A stretch of DNA of 64,000 nucleotides. It comes from Subdoligranulum variabile. GTDB taxonomy: Bacteria > Bacillota > Clostridia > Oscillospirales > Ruminococcaceae. Both the position numbers and the translations under genes were made by a program. Shown piece by piece: positions 53,409 to 61,926 of this stretch (positions are counted from its first letter, which is position 1; each line of letters begins with the position of its first letter). The DNA lies in NCBI GenBank assembly GCA_003343905.1, contig QAKI01000066.1, positions 62,001 through 126,000 on the forward strand, given 5' to 3'. Below the pieces are notes generated by a model, which was not told where the DNA came from, made no database searches, and saw only the letters and a list, made by a program, of their open reading frames with translations.

Positions 53409-53438
53409 CAGTATAGCACAGTTCCCGCCGGTTTGTCA
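53409..53438 (-). promoter_or_regulatory. Probable promoter of rlmB and the following large gene
   Basis: On the minus strand ATGACA (53433-53438) and TATACT (53409-53414) are 18 bases apart, about 95 bases before rlmB. The remaining sequence up to 53823 has no gene; it holds a GCAGGCC/GGCCTGC hairpin near 53509-53528 and several TTTTCCAC-like runs. Confidence 0.55.
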
Positions 53439-53823
53439 TCTTTTTTTGCCATTTTTATCGCAGCGCGTTTCTCCCCGTGATCGTGCGCCAAAAGTGCAAA
53501 GTTTGCCGCAGGCCCCTTCGGCCTGCGCCATTATACAGTTTGTAGAGCGTTTTCCACTTTCCCCATGTTGAAAACCCGGTGGAAAATGTTCAAAAGTCGC
53601 ATTGCCATCCACTTTTCCACTATTTTCCTGCCCGGTTTTGCACCGGCCGTTGAAAAGTTTTCCCCATAACAGCCTGGATAACCGCCCCCTGAAAATTGGC
53701 AGAGCCGTCCAACCCCCGGCAAAAATCCGCCGAAATTTACCACAATTTCACCAAAGCCCCTTTTTTGCCGTTTTCTCCCCCGGCCATGAACGAAAAGTGC
53801 ATTTTTCCCGTCAAAAAATGCTG

Positions 53824-53852
53824 TTGCTTTTTTGACAAAGTCAGGGTATAAT
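53824..53852 (+). promoter_or_regulatory. Promoter of the aldolase gene
   Basis: TTGCTT (53824-53829) and TATAAT (53847-53852) are 17 bases apart. A TTGACA at 53832 is too close to serve with this -10. Confidence 0.6.
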
Positions 53853-53915
53853 GAAAGCAACGGCACATCGGGGTCGGTGTGCCCTTTTCCGACAAATCAA
53901 GTGGAGGTATGTGAT

Positions 53916-54779
53916 ATGCTGGTAAATGCTACCAATATGCTGCTGAAAGCGCGCGACGGCCACTACGCCGTGGGCCAGTTCAACATCAACAATCTGGAGT
54001 GGACCAAGAGCATCCTGCTGACCGCGCAGGAACTCAACTCCCCCGTCATCCTGGGTGTTTCCGAGGGTGCCGGCAAATATATGACCGGTTTCAAGACCGT
54101 GGCCGCCATGGTCAAGGCCATGGACGAGAGCCTGGGCATCACGGTGCCCGTGGCCCTGCACCTGGACCACGGCACCTATGAGGGCGCCAAGGCCTGCGTC
54201 GCCGCCGGCTTCACCTCCATCATGTTCGATGGCAGCCACTACGACATCGAAGAGAACGTGGCCAAGACCACCGAGCTGGTGGCGCTGGCCCATGACCACG
54301 GCCTGTCCATCGAGGCCGAGGTCGGTTCCATCGGCGGCGAGGAAGACGGCGTCGTCGGCATGGGCGAGATTGCCGATCCCGCGCAGTGCGCCAAGATCGC
54401 CGGCCTGGGCATCGACTTCCTGGCTGCCGGCATCGGCAACATCCACGGCAAGTACCCCGCCAACTGGAAGGGCCTGGACTTCGACGCGCTGGACAAGATC
54501 CACGCTTCCACCAACAACATCCCGCTGGTCCTGCACGGCGGCACGGGCATTCCTGAGGACATGATCAAGAAGGCCATCAGCCTGGGCGTTTCCAAGATCA
54601 ACGTCAACACCGAATGCCAGCTCAGCTTTGCGGACGCCACCCGCAAGTACATCGAGGCCGGCAAGGATCTGCAGGGCAAGGGCTTTGACCCGCGCAAGCT
54701 GCTGGCTCCCGGCGCCGAGGCCATCAAGGCCACCGTGCGCGAGAAGATCGAGCTGTTCGGCTCCGCCAACAAGGCCTGA
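53916..54779 (+). CDS. fba: Class II fructose-1,6-bisphosphate aldolase
   Basis: The 287-residue protein starts with YAVGQFNINNLEW. It has the zinc-binding and catalytic motifs VALHLDHGTYEGAKACVAAGFTSIMFDGS, IEAEVGSIGGEEDGV, GNIHGKYP and LVLHGGTGIPEDMIKKAISLGVSKINVNTE. It cleaves fructose-1,6-bisphosphate in glycolysis. I chose the ATG at 53916 because GGAGG is well placed and the domain begins at once. Codon usage is strongly biased, with almost only GC-ending codons, as expected for a highly expressed gene. It is monocistronic, with its own promoter and terminator. Confidence 0.97.
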   Translation: MLVNATNMLLKARDGHYAVGQFNINNLEWTKSILLTAQELNSPVILGVSEGAGKYMTGFKTVAAMVKAMDESLGITVPVALHLDHGTYEGAKACVAAGFTSIMFDGSHYDIEENVAKTTELVALAHDHGLSIEAEVGSIGGEEDGVVGMGEIADPAQCAKIAGLGIDFLAAGIGNIHGKYPANWKGLDFDALDKIHASTNNIPLVLHGGTGIPEDMIKKAISLGVSKINVNTECQLSFADATRKYIEAGKDLQGKGFDPRKLLAPGAEAIKATVREKIELFGSANKA

Positions 54780-54804
54780 TCGTTCCTGGCATAAAATCGC
54801 ATAG

Positions 54805-54836
54805 AAAGGCCCGGCAGGTTCGCCTGCCGGGCCTTT
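54805..54836 (+). terminator. Intrinsic terminator after fba
   Basis: Perfect 14-base arms (54805-54818, 54823-54836) with a TTCG tetraloop end in TTT. Confidence 0.9.
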
Positions 54837-54892
54837 GGTTTTGGGCACCTCCTACCCCGCCGCGGCATAGCGTGTGGGAAGGAGGTGTTTGT

Positions 54893-54949
54893 ATGTCCAA
54901 CAATCCCTTGACGAGTCAAATGTTCTCTCACGCTTCGATCTCAACGTAA
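54893..54949 (+). CDS. Very short open frame behind a hairpin-masked RBS (leader peptide or truncated gene)
   Basis: An 18-codon frame (begins MSNNPLTSQMF, ends in TAA) follows a near-perfect ribosome binding site GGAAGGAGGTG. That site lies in the 3' arm of an inverted repeat CACCTCCT/AGGAGGTG (54846-54853, 54880-54887), so it could be hidden in RNA. No promoter is obvious. It overlaps on the other strand the remnant at 54928-54996. It may be the truncated front of a lost gene rather than a working peptide. Confidence 0.3.
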   Translation: MSNNPLTSQMFSHASIST

Positions 54950-54996
54950 GAGTCAATCTTCAGCGGCACACCTTCGACAGCAAAGCCGCCATACAG
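54928..54996 (-). pseudogene. C-terminal remnant of an unidentified gene
   Basis: The minus strand reads 22 codons (LYGGFAVEGVPLKIDSYVEI and two more) ending in TGA, with a stop codon directly upstream. It has the look of a protein C-terminus but no start, so it is probably left over from a deleted gene beside the carbohydrate cluster. I cannot name the family. Confidence 0.3.
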
Positions 54997-55010
54997 TCAT
55001 AACCTCGTCT

Positions 55011-55823
55011 TTACATCTGGCGCATGTACGCAAGGTCCGCCTGGGCGCAGGAAAGGATCACCTCATCCCTCAGCAACGCCACGTCAGGATGCCGCTGATG
55101 CAACCAAGAACACAACGGCGCATAATCCATCTGGCCTTTCCCCAAGGCCGCAGGTAGTTGCTTTCCCTTCGGCTGGAAGATCACGTCCTTCACATGAACG
55201 GCAGCCAGATGGTCGCCAATGACCTCGCACCATGCAGGCCAGAAACGATCCTGATTGGAAACGTCACGGATCGTCAATACATTTACAGGATCGAATATGA
55301 TTTTGAAATGGAGTGGGTCCGCCACCTGTTCCAATAATGTCCGCACCTTTTCCAGCGTACCCACGGTGTGCACAAATACCGGCTCCAACGCAAACACGCC
55401 ATCCACAGCTGCGGCTTTTTCCACAATGCGCAGCACGCTGTCCGTAAGTAATGGAAATGTAGCATCCTTCTGTTCCTCAGTCAGAACGCCGAAAGAACTT
55501 TCGCTCCCCACTGCACAAGCACCCAAAGCGTTTTGGTAAGCCAACGTCTGGCAGACATCATTGACAGCAGCCCTGCGCACATGGTCATCAGGGTTGCTCA
55601 GATCCCGGTAACAGCTCAAAATCGTGATTTCAATGTGGTGGCGCTCAAAAGCAGTCCGCACAGCCTCCTGCATATGCGGAGAAACATCGTCTACGCTCCT
55701 GATGCCGCAGATGGCTTTCGGGAGCGCAAGTTGCGCAGCGTTATAACCATTGCTTTGCAGGATCTCTGCCAGATCTTCGGGCGAGTGACAGCCATAATCA
55801 TGGGCACGGCAGCCGTATTTCAT
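55011..55823 (-). CDS. Xylose-isomerase-like TIM-barrel sugar isomerase/epimerase
   Basis: The 270-residue protein is of the AP-endonuclease-2/xylose-isomerase-like fold. It has AQLALPKAI at the substrate edge, GVFALEPVFVHTVG with a metal-ligand glutamate, KIIFDPVNVLTIRD with the aspartate, and AVHVKDVIFQPKGKQLP with the histidine. It likely isomerises or epimerises a sugar or sugar acid released by the neighbouring hydrolases. AAGGAGG lies before the ATG at 55823. The gene is somewhat AT-richer than average. It is the last gene of the cluster; the 270 bases before GH2 hold no other gene or clear promoter. Confidence 0.83.
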   Translation of the reverse strand: MKYGCRAHDYGCHSPEDLAEILQSNGYNAAQLALPKAICGIRSVDDVSPHMQEAVRTAFERHHIEITILSCYRDLSNPDDHVRRAAVNDVCQTLAYQNALGACAVGSESSFGVLTEEQKDATFPLLTDSVLRIVEKAAAVDGVFALEPVFVHTVGTLEKVRTLLEQVADPLHFKIIFDPVNVLTIRDVSNQDRFWPAWCEVIGDHLAAVHVKDVIFQPKGKQLPAALGKGQMDYAPLCSWLHQRHPDVALLRDEVILSCAQADLAYMRQM

Positions 55824-56095
55824 ACCGGTAAACCTCCTTGGTACTATCTTCGTTATCTTCATAGCGCATAGTGCCCGTAATACAGCCATTGCCGGGCACC
55901 ACATCACTGTTCCCTGTAAACCGTAAGGACATTTTTTGATACATAATTACTATTGCTTAAAGTACGTTGCTTTTTCCTTCACACCTCCCCCGATTTCATT
56001 TAAACCATTCCCTGCTTCGGATGAACAAGCACATCCATATGCAGAAAATTCAAACCGCCGACAAAGTCATTTACACAAGGCAGCTCGCTTTGTAC

Positions 56096-58678
56096 TCATC
56101 GATCTTTTTCCCCGTTTAGTACCTTATTTTTTTCCGCCACATAGGTGTATAGACTGGCTTTCAGCTGGCGTGTGGCCGGGTCCGGCTGGTCCAGGTCGAA
56201 CCCGCAGAAAAGCAGCAGTGCTTTGCCCCGGCGTATCAGCGCCAACGGCGAAGTGGGCGTATTGTCATAAAAGTTGGGGACCATTTCCACCACCGCTTCC
56301 GCACTGCCGTCACGGGGCAGCGGGAAGCTGACCGCCCGTTCCAGCAAGTCCTTCCACTGGTAATCGCCGTATGGCCCGGTGGGGAATCCCCGCAGCGCCG
56401 GGTGGCTGGCGTCGATCATGACGCCGCAGGCCGCCTTGCTTGGGAAAAACACCGGTGACCAGAACACCGGGATGAAATTGCAGGGGAATTGCCGGTCAAA
56501 GCAGGCCCGTGTCACCAGGGCGCAGCCGCCCGTGCGGCCTATTTCTTCCAGGGCTTCGGGGGTCGAAACCACGGGTGCCTGCGGAACCGGGGCCGGTGCA
56601 AATGCAAATACCCGCCAACTGTTGCTGTATCCCGCGACCGTGATCGTCACATCCAGCCGGGCTGACTGTTTCAGGCCGCACAGAGGTGCTGCGATCCGGG
56701 GAGTGCGTGTCTTTGTGTGGTAGAATAACCGTCCATCACAGCGGATGTCCACCTCATACACCGGATCGTCAAGAGGGACCGGCCCATGATCGTACAAAGC
56801 CAGCTCGGCTTCCAACGTTTCATCGGTCGTGAAGATCCGTTTTGCTTTGAACAGCGGCACCACCGGGCCCGCAAAGCAGCGGAACTGCGCCGGGGTCACC
56901 AGGCCCTTGCTGCGGCCCTCTACATCCAGCAACCCGATCGTGGCGGTCTTTTGCCCGGTGTAATCCGTCAGCCCCAGCAGTTCGAAGCCGCCCAGCCCCT
57001 CGGTACGCAGGGCGGCTTCGATTTCTTCTTTATATAGACGGGCGGCCAGCACGCCGGAGGCCTGTACATACTGCGCCCGCTTTTCGTATACGCCGCTGCG
57101 CTGCATAAGCAGGCGGATGGCCTCAAAGTTTACCGGGCGCATGGCCCCGGTATAGTCCGCGATGATGTCCACATCCGGGTAGACGCAGTACTGCCCTACC
57201 TCAAAGGTGACGACGGGCTTTTCCACCGCGGCCACAGCGCCGGCATAGTCCAGCGCGGTGTCCTGCGCGGCCCGGTCCTGGCAATGCTGCAGCCGCACGG
57301 GATGGCCTGCCGCCTGAAACGCGCAAAGATAATCCTCACAGGGCAGCAGCGGGTGGTCAAAGTTGGAGGTAACGGTATAAAGACGCCGCGGGTCGATGGC
57401 CTTGACGGCGGTGGTGATCTCTTCCAGCAAAGAGAAATCACCCAGGTTCTCGTTGCCGTTCGAGAAAAACAGAAAGGACGGATGGTTGCCGTAGCTTCGG
57501 GAGATGCGCAGCGCCTCCTGCAAAAAGAAGCTGCCGTGGACCGGGTCCTGCCCAAATTCCAATGGCTGCACATCCAGGTTGAGCCAAAGCGGCATTTCGA
57601 CGGTCAGGTAAAGCCCCAGTTCGTCAGCAGCCTCAAAGGCGACCTGAGGCGGGCACCAGGCGTGAAACCGTACATGGTTGAGTCCGTATTCCTTTGCCAC
57701 CCCCAAACGCGCGAGCCAATCCGCTTTTGTCATGGGCGGGTAACCGGTCTGAGGGGTCAGGGCGCAGTCGTTGGTCCCTCTGAGCGAAAGCGGGCGTCCG
57801 TTCAGAATGAATTGCCTGCCCTCGGCAGTCAAACATCGCATGCCAAAGGTCAGTGTACGCTGGTCAACGCATCCTTCACAGGAGAACTCAGCAGTCAACG
57901 TGTAGAGGGCGGGGTCAAATTCCTGCCACCAGCGGATATTCTGTAACGGCAGGGTGAAACGGTCCACTTGACGGGAGGTATACAAAGTCACGTCGAAATC
58001 TTCCTGAGCGGCCACGCTCCCGTCAGGCGCCGTCACCCGCAAAGCAATGGTGCCCCGCTGCCGCTGTTCCGGCTTGTGCACGGTACAGGCTTCCACCACC
58101 CGCACCTGCACCCCGTCGGGCTGCGGATAGATCTGCACATCCGCCAGGTGGCACAGCGGCCGGGCCTGCAGCTCGATGCGGCCGATGACGCCGTTCCAGT
58201 GTCCCTGGGTATCCAGACTGTAGCCGCTGGCCATATCCCCCAGGCCAACGCAGTCCCGGTTGTCGATGCAGAGGGTCAGACGGTGGCGGCCGGGGGTCAG
58301 GCGGCCGGTCAGGTCGTACACATGCGGGGCCGAAAGCGTGACGATGGGACGCCCGACCGCAGCCCCGTCCACCCACAGACGGCTGCAAACGCTGACCCGT
58401 TCCAGAAACAGGCAGATGTTCTTTCCGGCAAAAGTCTCCGGCACTTCGATCTCCCGCTGCAGCCACAGCGGGCCGGTATATTCGTACCGTTCCCGCGGTG
58501 CGCGCAAGGTGTCGGGGTCAGTCTCCCCGTTCCATTGAAGCGGGGTGCCGATGCGGTTCTCACAGGCAGACCCCGGCAGTACGAAAGGTTCGCCCTGCCA
58601 GCACTGCCCGGAAAATGGAAAGGTGGCGTCCGGGTCCGGCTTGCAGCGCCATACACCGTGCAGGGACAGCGTTTCCAT
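56096..58678 (-). CDS. Glycoside hydrolase family 2 enzyme (beta-galactosidase/glucuronidase-like)
   Basis: The 860-residue protein has a GH2 sugar-binding jelly roll (about 1-180, with GPLWLQREIEVPETFAGK and HRLTLCIDNRD), an immunoglobulin-like domain, and a TIM barrel from about 285 (RGTNDCALTPQTGYPPMTKADW). The acid/base glutamate is probably in FFSNGNENLGD and the nucleophile in VVTFEVGQYC. A C-terminal extension contains a glutamine-amidotransferase-like or beta-sandwich region with unknown role. No signal peptide is present. The clade is unusual; specificity is uncertain. It lies 15 bases after the GH35 gene with an AAAGGAGGG site. Confidence 0.85.
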   Translation of the reverse strand: METLSLHGVWRCKPDPDATFPFSGQCWQGEPFVLPGSACENRIGTPLQWNGETDPDTLRAPRERYEYTGPLWLQREIEVPETFAGKNICLFLERVSVCSRLWVDGAAVGRPIVTLSAPHVYDLTGRLTPGRHRLTLCIDNRDCVGLGDMASGYSLDTQGHWNGVIGRIELQARPLCHLADVQIYPQPDGVQVRVVEACTVHKPEQRQRGTIALRVTAPDGSVAAQEDFDVTLYTSRQVDRFTLPLQNIRWWQEFDPALYTLTAEFSCEGCVDQRTLTFGMRCLTAEGRQFILNGRPLSLRGTNDCALTPQTGYPPMTKADWLARLGVAKEYGLNHVRFHAWCPPQVAFEAADELGLYLTVEMPLWLNLDVQPLEFGQDPVHGSFFLQEALRISRSYGNHPSFLFFSNGNENLGDFSLLEEITTAVKAIDPRRLYTVTSNFDHPLLPCEDYLCAFQAAGHPVRLQHCQDRAAQDTALDYAGAVAAVEKPVVTFEVGQYCVYPDVDIIADYTGAMRPVNFEAIRLLMQRSGVYEKRAQYVQASGVLAARLYKEEIEAALRTEGLGGFELLGLTDYTGQKTATIGLLDVEGRSKGLVTPAQFRCFAGPVVPLFKAKRIFTTDETLEAELALYDHGPVPLDDPVYEVDIRCDGRLFYHTKTRTPRIAAPLCGLKQSARLDVTITVAGYSNSWRVFAFAPAPVPQAPVVSTPEALEEIGRTGGCALVTRACFDRQFPCNFIPVFWSPVFFPSKAACGVMIDASHPALRGFPTGPYGDYQWKDLLERAVSFPLPRDGSAEAVVEMVPNFYDNTPTSPLALIRRGKALLLFCGFDLDQPDPATRQLKASLYTYVAEKNKVLNGEKDR

Positions 58679-58693
58679 GGGCGTTTCCCTCCT

Positions 58694-60748
58694 TTACCAT
58701 TCCCGGTAAAAATCATCCTTCATCTCGGACAAAAACAAATAGCACTCCCGGCCATACAGCAGGCTGGCAGGCAGTCGCCAGGGCAGGCCGTCGTAATAAT
58801 GGTCGGCGACCAGTTTGCCGTCGGCGTAGAGCTGGGCAGCGTCGCAGGGCTCCGTGATCTCCACAAAGCCTTCCGCTGTGGTGACGGTCAATCTCCGGCA
58901 GGTGATGCGGCAGGGGCCGCCCAATTCCAGTTCCTCGCGGTACGGCGGGTCGAAAGGCAGTTCTTTCATCGGTTCGGCGTGCAGCTGCGCCGGATGGAAC
59001 GGCTGCTGAACGCTTTGCCGCACAAAACGGTCCTTCTCCCACAGGCAGTAAGCGTAATCCCCCGGCTGGACGGCGCAATACGTTCCGTCCGCCCGGTAGA
59101 GATCGCAGCCTTCGCCCAGCAGTACCCGGCCGTCCAGCTTGCGCAGGTAGAGCGCCTGCGCCATGGGCAGCGTGACCAGCCGCACGCCGTCCACGGCCGT
59201 CACATCGGGCAGTGCGCCGGGGCGCAGCACACGCCCGTTTACGCAAAACGCCGGTTCCACCCCGTCCACGGCGGCGAAAAAGAAGGTATTTCCATCCCGG
59301 CAAAGCAGCTGCGCCGTGGCCCAGTCCAGCCGCACGCCGTCCAGATCCAGCCCGAACGGAAGGATAAACGACGCGCCGCCGCGCACCGTAATGGGCGGGA
59401 ACTGCACGGTGCCGGTATCAAGCACCACATTTTCCACCGTCTGCATGGCGCGCAGGCGCTGGTACTGGTTCACGAATACAAACCCGGAAACGCCGTCGCT
59501 GCGCATGGCGTACCGCAGGGCGGCGGTATCGTCCGGGGGCGCCGTTTGGGCCGCCGCCACATAGGGCAGCGGGGCCAGCAGGCTGCCGAAATCCTGCACG
59601 AACAGATGCAGCAGGTTCAGCAGGCGGTAGGTGTCCCCCGTTTCGCCGTAGGGGGACAGCGCCGTATGCGGAAAATACTCCAGGATGGGGCAGTCGTTGG
59701 GGTAGCCGGAAGCACGGCTTTCATTCAGTGTGCTGTGCCGCCCGATCTTATTGATGCCGCCGTGGTACATATAGTAGCCCACCAGGTTGTTGCCGCTGCC
59801 CAGCTTGACCAGCGAAAGGGCGTAGGCATCCTGCGGCGACACCACCACCCGGCGATGGTGGGTGGATTGCAGCCCCGCCCCCAACTCGCAGGTGGCGAAC
59901 GGATAACGCTCATACGGCAGCAGCCAACCATTGTCCGGCGCGGGCGCGATCTGGTCCATGCCGATGGCGGAGTCATTGCGCACCGGGTCGAACACATAGT
60001 GCGGCGTAGGGGGCAGCGGGTCCCGCGTGTCGGCCCAGGGGGCGTCCACATAAGCGCCGAACACCGGCAGCACGTCGTCCACCGGGATTTCCGCCCCGTA
60101 GCGGCTGTTCCAGCCGGTGACGGTGTACAGCGGCACATCGTAGCCGACCTCCTGCGCCAAATGCTTCAGGTCCAGCAGATGGGGCGCGTTGTCGGTCAGC
60201 TCGTTTTCCAACTGGATGCCGATGACCGGCCCGCCGTCCTTGTAAAACAGGCCCTGCACTTCCTCAAAAATGCGGCTGTACCACCGGCGCACCAGCGCCA
60301 TATAGCCGGGGTTGGAATCCCGCAAGGGGAAGGGCTTTTGCAGCAGCCAGTCCGGGAAACCGCCGTTGCGGCACTCCCCGTGCGCCCAGGGGCCGATGCG
60401 CAGGATCACGTCGAGCCCCGCCTTCTGCGCCGCCAGCACAAAAGCGCGGATGTCCCGGTCCCCGGTGAAGTCAAAAACGCCCTCGTCCTCCTCGTGATAG
60501 ATCCAGAAGAGGTAGGTGGCTGCGATGTTTACGCCGCCGGCTTTCATCTTGCACAGTTCCCGGTACCAGTTTTCCCGCCGGTCCCGCGCGAAGTGGTATT
60601 CCCCCATCACGGGCAGGACGGGCTTCCCGCCCCGCTCGATGTAGCGGCTGGTGACATCGATGCGCTCCCCCACCGGGTTCGCGCCGCCAAGATGCAGATG
60701 GCCCCGCAAAAGCGGCGCCGGGGCGGCAGGTAAAAATGTATAGGTCAT
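58694..60748 (-). CDS. Glycoside hydrolase family 35 beta-galactosidase
   Basis: The 684-residue protein has the GH35 barrel: PVMGEYHFARDRRENWYRELCKMKAGGVN, GLDVILRIGPWAHGECRNGG, the acid/base site GPVIGIQLENEL and the nucleophile region ATCELGAGLQ. Later beta domains follow. It removes terminal beta-galactose, for example from galactan side chains of pectin. There is no signal peptide, so the substrate must be imported. AAAGGA lies about 13 bases before the ATG. Confidence 0.9.
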   Translation of the reverse strand: MTYTFLPAAPAPLLRGHLHLGGANPVGERIDVTSRYIERGGKPVLPVMGEYHFARDRRENWYRELCKMKAGGVNIAATYLFWIYHEEDEGVFDFTGDRDIRAFVLAAQKAGLDVILRIGPWAHGECRNGGFPDWLLQKPFPLRDSNPGYMALVRRWYSRIFEEVQGLFYKDGGPVIGIQLENELTDNAPHLLDLKHLAQEVGYDVPLYTVTGWNSRYGAEIPVDDVLPVFGAYVDAPWADTRDPLPPTPHYVFDPVRNDSAIGMDQIAPAPDNGWLLPYERYPFATCELGAGLQSTHHRRVVVSPQDAYALSLVKLGSGNNLVGYYMYHGGINKIGRHSTLNESRASGYPNDCPILEYFPHTALSPYGETGDTYRLLNLLHLFVQDFGSLLAPLPYVAAAQTAPPDDTAALRYAMRSDGVSGFVFVNQYQRLRAMQTVENVVLDTGTVQFPPITVRGGASFILPFGLDLDGVRLDWATAQLLCRDGNTFFFAAVDGVEPAFCVNGRVLRPGALPDVTAVDGVRLVTLPMAQALYLRKLDGRVLLGEGCDLYRADGTYCAVQPGDYAYCLWEKDRFVRQSVQQPFHPAQLHAEPMKELPFDPPYREELELGGPCRITCRRLTVTTAEGFVEITEPCDAAQLYADGKLVADHYYDGLPWRLPASLLYGRECYLFLSEMKDDFYREW

Positions 60749-60828
60749 AGAAATCTTCTATCCTTTCCTGTTTTGTAACGCCAATTTTCTTCACACAACG
60801 GACAAACCGTTCCGCATTTTTCACAAGA

Positions 60829-61926
60829 TCAAGCTTCTTTGCGCACAAACGGTTTCAAAGCGCAGGTCAAGCTATCGGCGGCGGCGATATGCGCTGCCGC
60901 TCCGGGATGATTATTGGAACCCAGCTGTTCCGGCAGGAACTGCGGCACCAAAATCAGCGGGACATCCTCGCGGGCCGCTTTTTGATAGCGTTCCAACCCG
61001 TCCTGGATGGCCGGAAGCATGGTATGCCCCAACATCCCGTACACCCAGACCAGCTGTGCACGCGGATTGCAGCGGCGCAGGGTATGCAGGAACCTTTCCA
61101 CCGCGCCGCTCACGCAGCGCCGGGTCTCGGCGCACGGGCCTCCCGTCGCGTCCCGGCGCAGTTTATACACCGTGCCGTCCGGTGCGGTGTAAGCCGGGCC
61201 GTCCATGGCAAAACAATCATTGTGCCCCAGATGGGCCACCACAATATCCGGCTGCCAGGAAGAAAAGTCCTGCAAGCACAGACCCTGCGGCAAAGCCATT
61301 TGTGCCCCGCAGACCTGCTCATAAACGGCAGGCAGTGTGTGCCGGGGATCGTTGTCCCACCCTACAGAAACGCCCCATCCGCTTTGTGCGATAATGCGGA
61401 AGTCGGCGTTCAACCGGCGGGCTGTTTCCACAGCATAGTGCCCCTGTGTGGAGAACACGGCAGAAACTCCATCCCGCATACTGGGGCCGCCGCCCAGCCC
61501 CTCACCGGTGGAAAGGCTGTCCCCTACAAATTCGATCTTGCAGGCAGGGGCCGGGGATGGATACAGGTTCCCGTCACAGCAGATCCCCCGCAACAGCAAA
61601 AAGGACTGCGGATCGCGCAGCATCGGCTGGACCTCTTTGAAAAGCCGCACCCGGTGGCGTGCGGCCGAGGCCATCTCCCGCCAGACCCAAAGGCGGCTTT
61701 GCCCTTTGGGCAATGGCGTGCGCAGCATCGGCGCGCCGTCCACCTCTACACGGACCCACTGTTCGCGTGTAGTAAAATCGGTTTCCAAGTCAAAAGCCAA
61801 GGCAGTGGCGTCTGTCACAAAATCCACCCCCGCGCCGGTCCAGAAAAGCGGCAGCGGGTCCCGCGCAACCGTCCGGCCGCAGATACGCACCGCCGGTTCC
61901 AACGCAGAATGGACGCTCAAACTCAT
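60829..61926 (-). CDS. SGNH/GDSL carbohydrate esterase (CE2-like)
   Basis: The 365-residue protein has an N-terminal jelly-roll domain (about 1-140, with FWTGAGVDFVTDATALAFDLE) and a C-terminal SGNH domain. The serine is in IEFVGDSLSTGEG, the glycine/asparagine blocks are QSGWGVSVGWDN and VVAHLGHNDC, and the catalytic histidine is in GSNNHPGAAAH. The two-domain layout is that of CE2 deacetylases. It probably removes acetyl groups from plant-derived oligosaccharides. Its ATG overlaps the GH28 stop (ATGA), so it is coupled to that gene; a longer upstream frame is not supported. Confidence 0.86.
   Translation of the reverse strand: MSLSVHSALEPAVRICGRTVARDPLPLFWTGAGVDFVTDATALAFDLETDFTTREQWVRVEVDGAPMLRTPLPKGQSRLWVWREMASAARHRVRLFKEVQPMLRDPQSFLLLRGICCDGNLYPSPAPACKIEFVGDSLSTGEGLGGGPSMRDGVSAVFSTQGHYAVETARRLNADFRIIAQSGWGVSVGWDNDPRHTLPAVYEQVCGAQMALPQGLCLQDFSSWQPDIVVAHLGHNDCFAMDGPAYTAPDGTVYKLRRDATGGPCAETRRCVSGAVERFLHTLRRCNPRAQLVWVYGMLGHTMLPAIQDGLERYQKAAREDVPLILVPQFLPEQLGSNNHPGAAAHIAAADSLTCALKPFVRKEA

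Noticed and set aside
53440..53823. Cluster of TTTTCCAC/TTTTCCCC-like runs as DnaA boxes or an origin
   Set aside because: None matches TTATCCACA well and no replication gene is near. Beyond a hairpin and the flanking promoters I see nothing in this stretch.
57968..60733. A 921-codon plus-strand frame opposite GH2 and GH35
   Set aside because: It crosses two clear genes on the other strand and lacks any domain.
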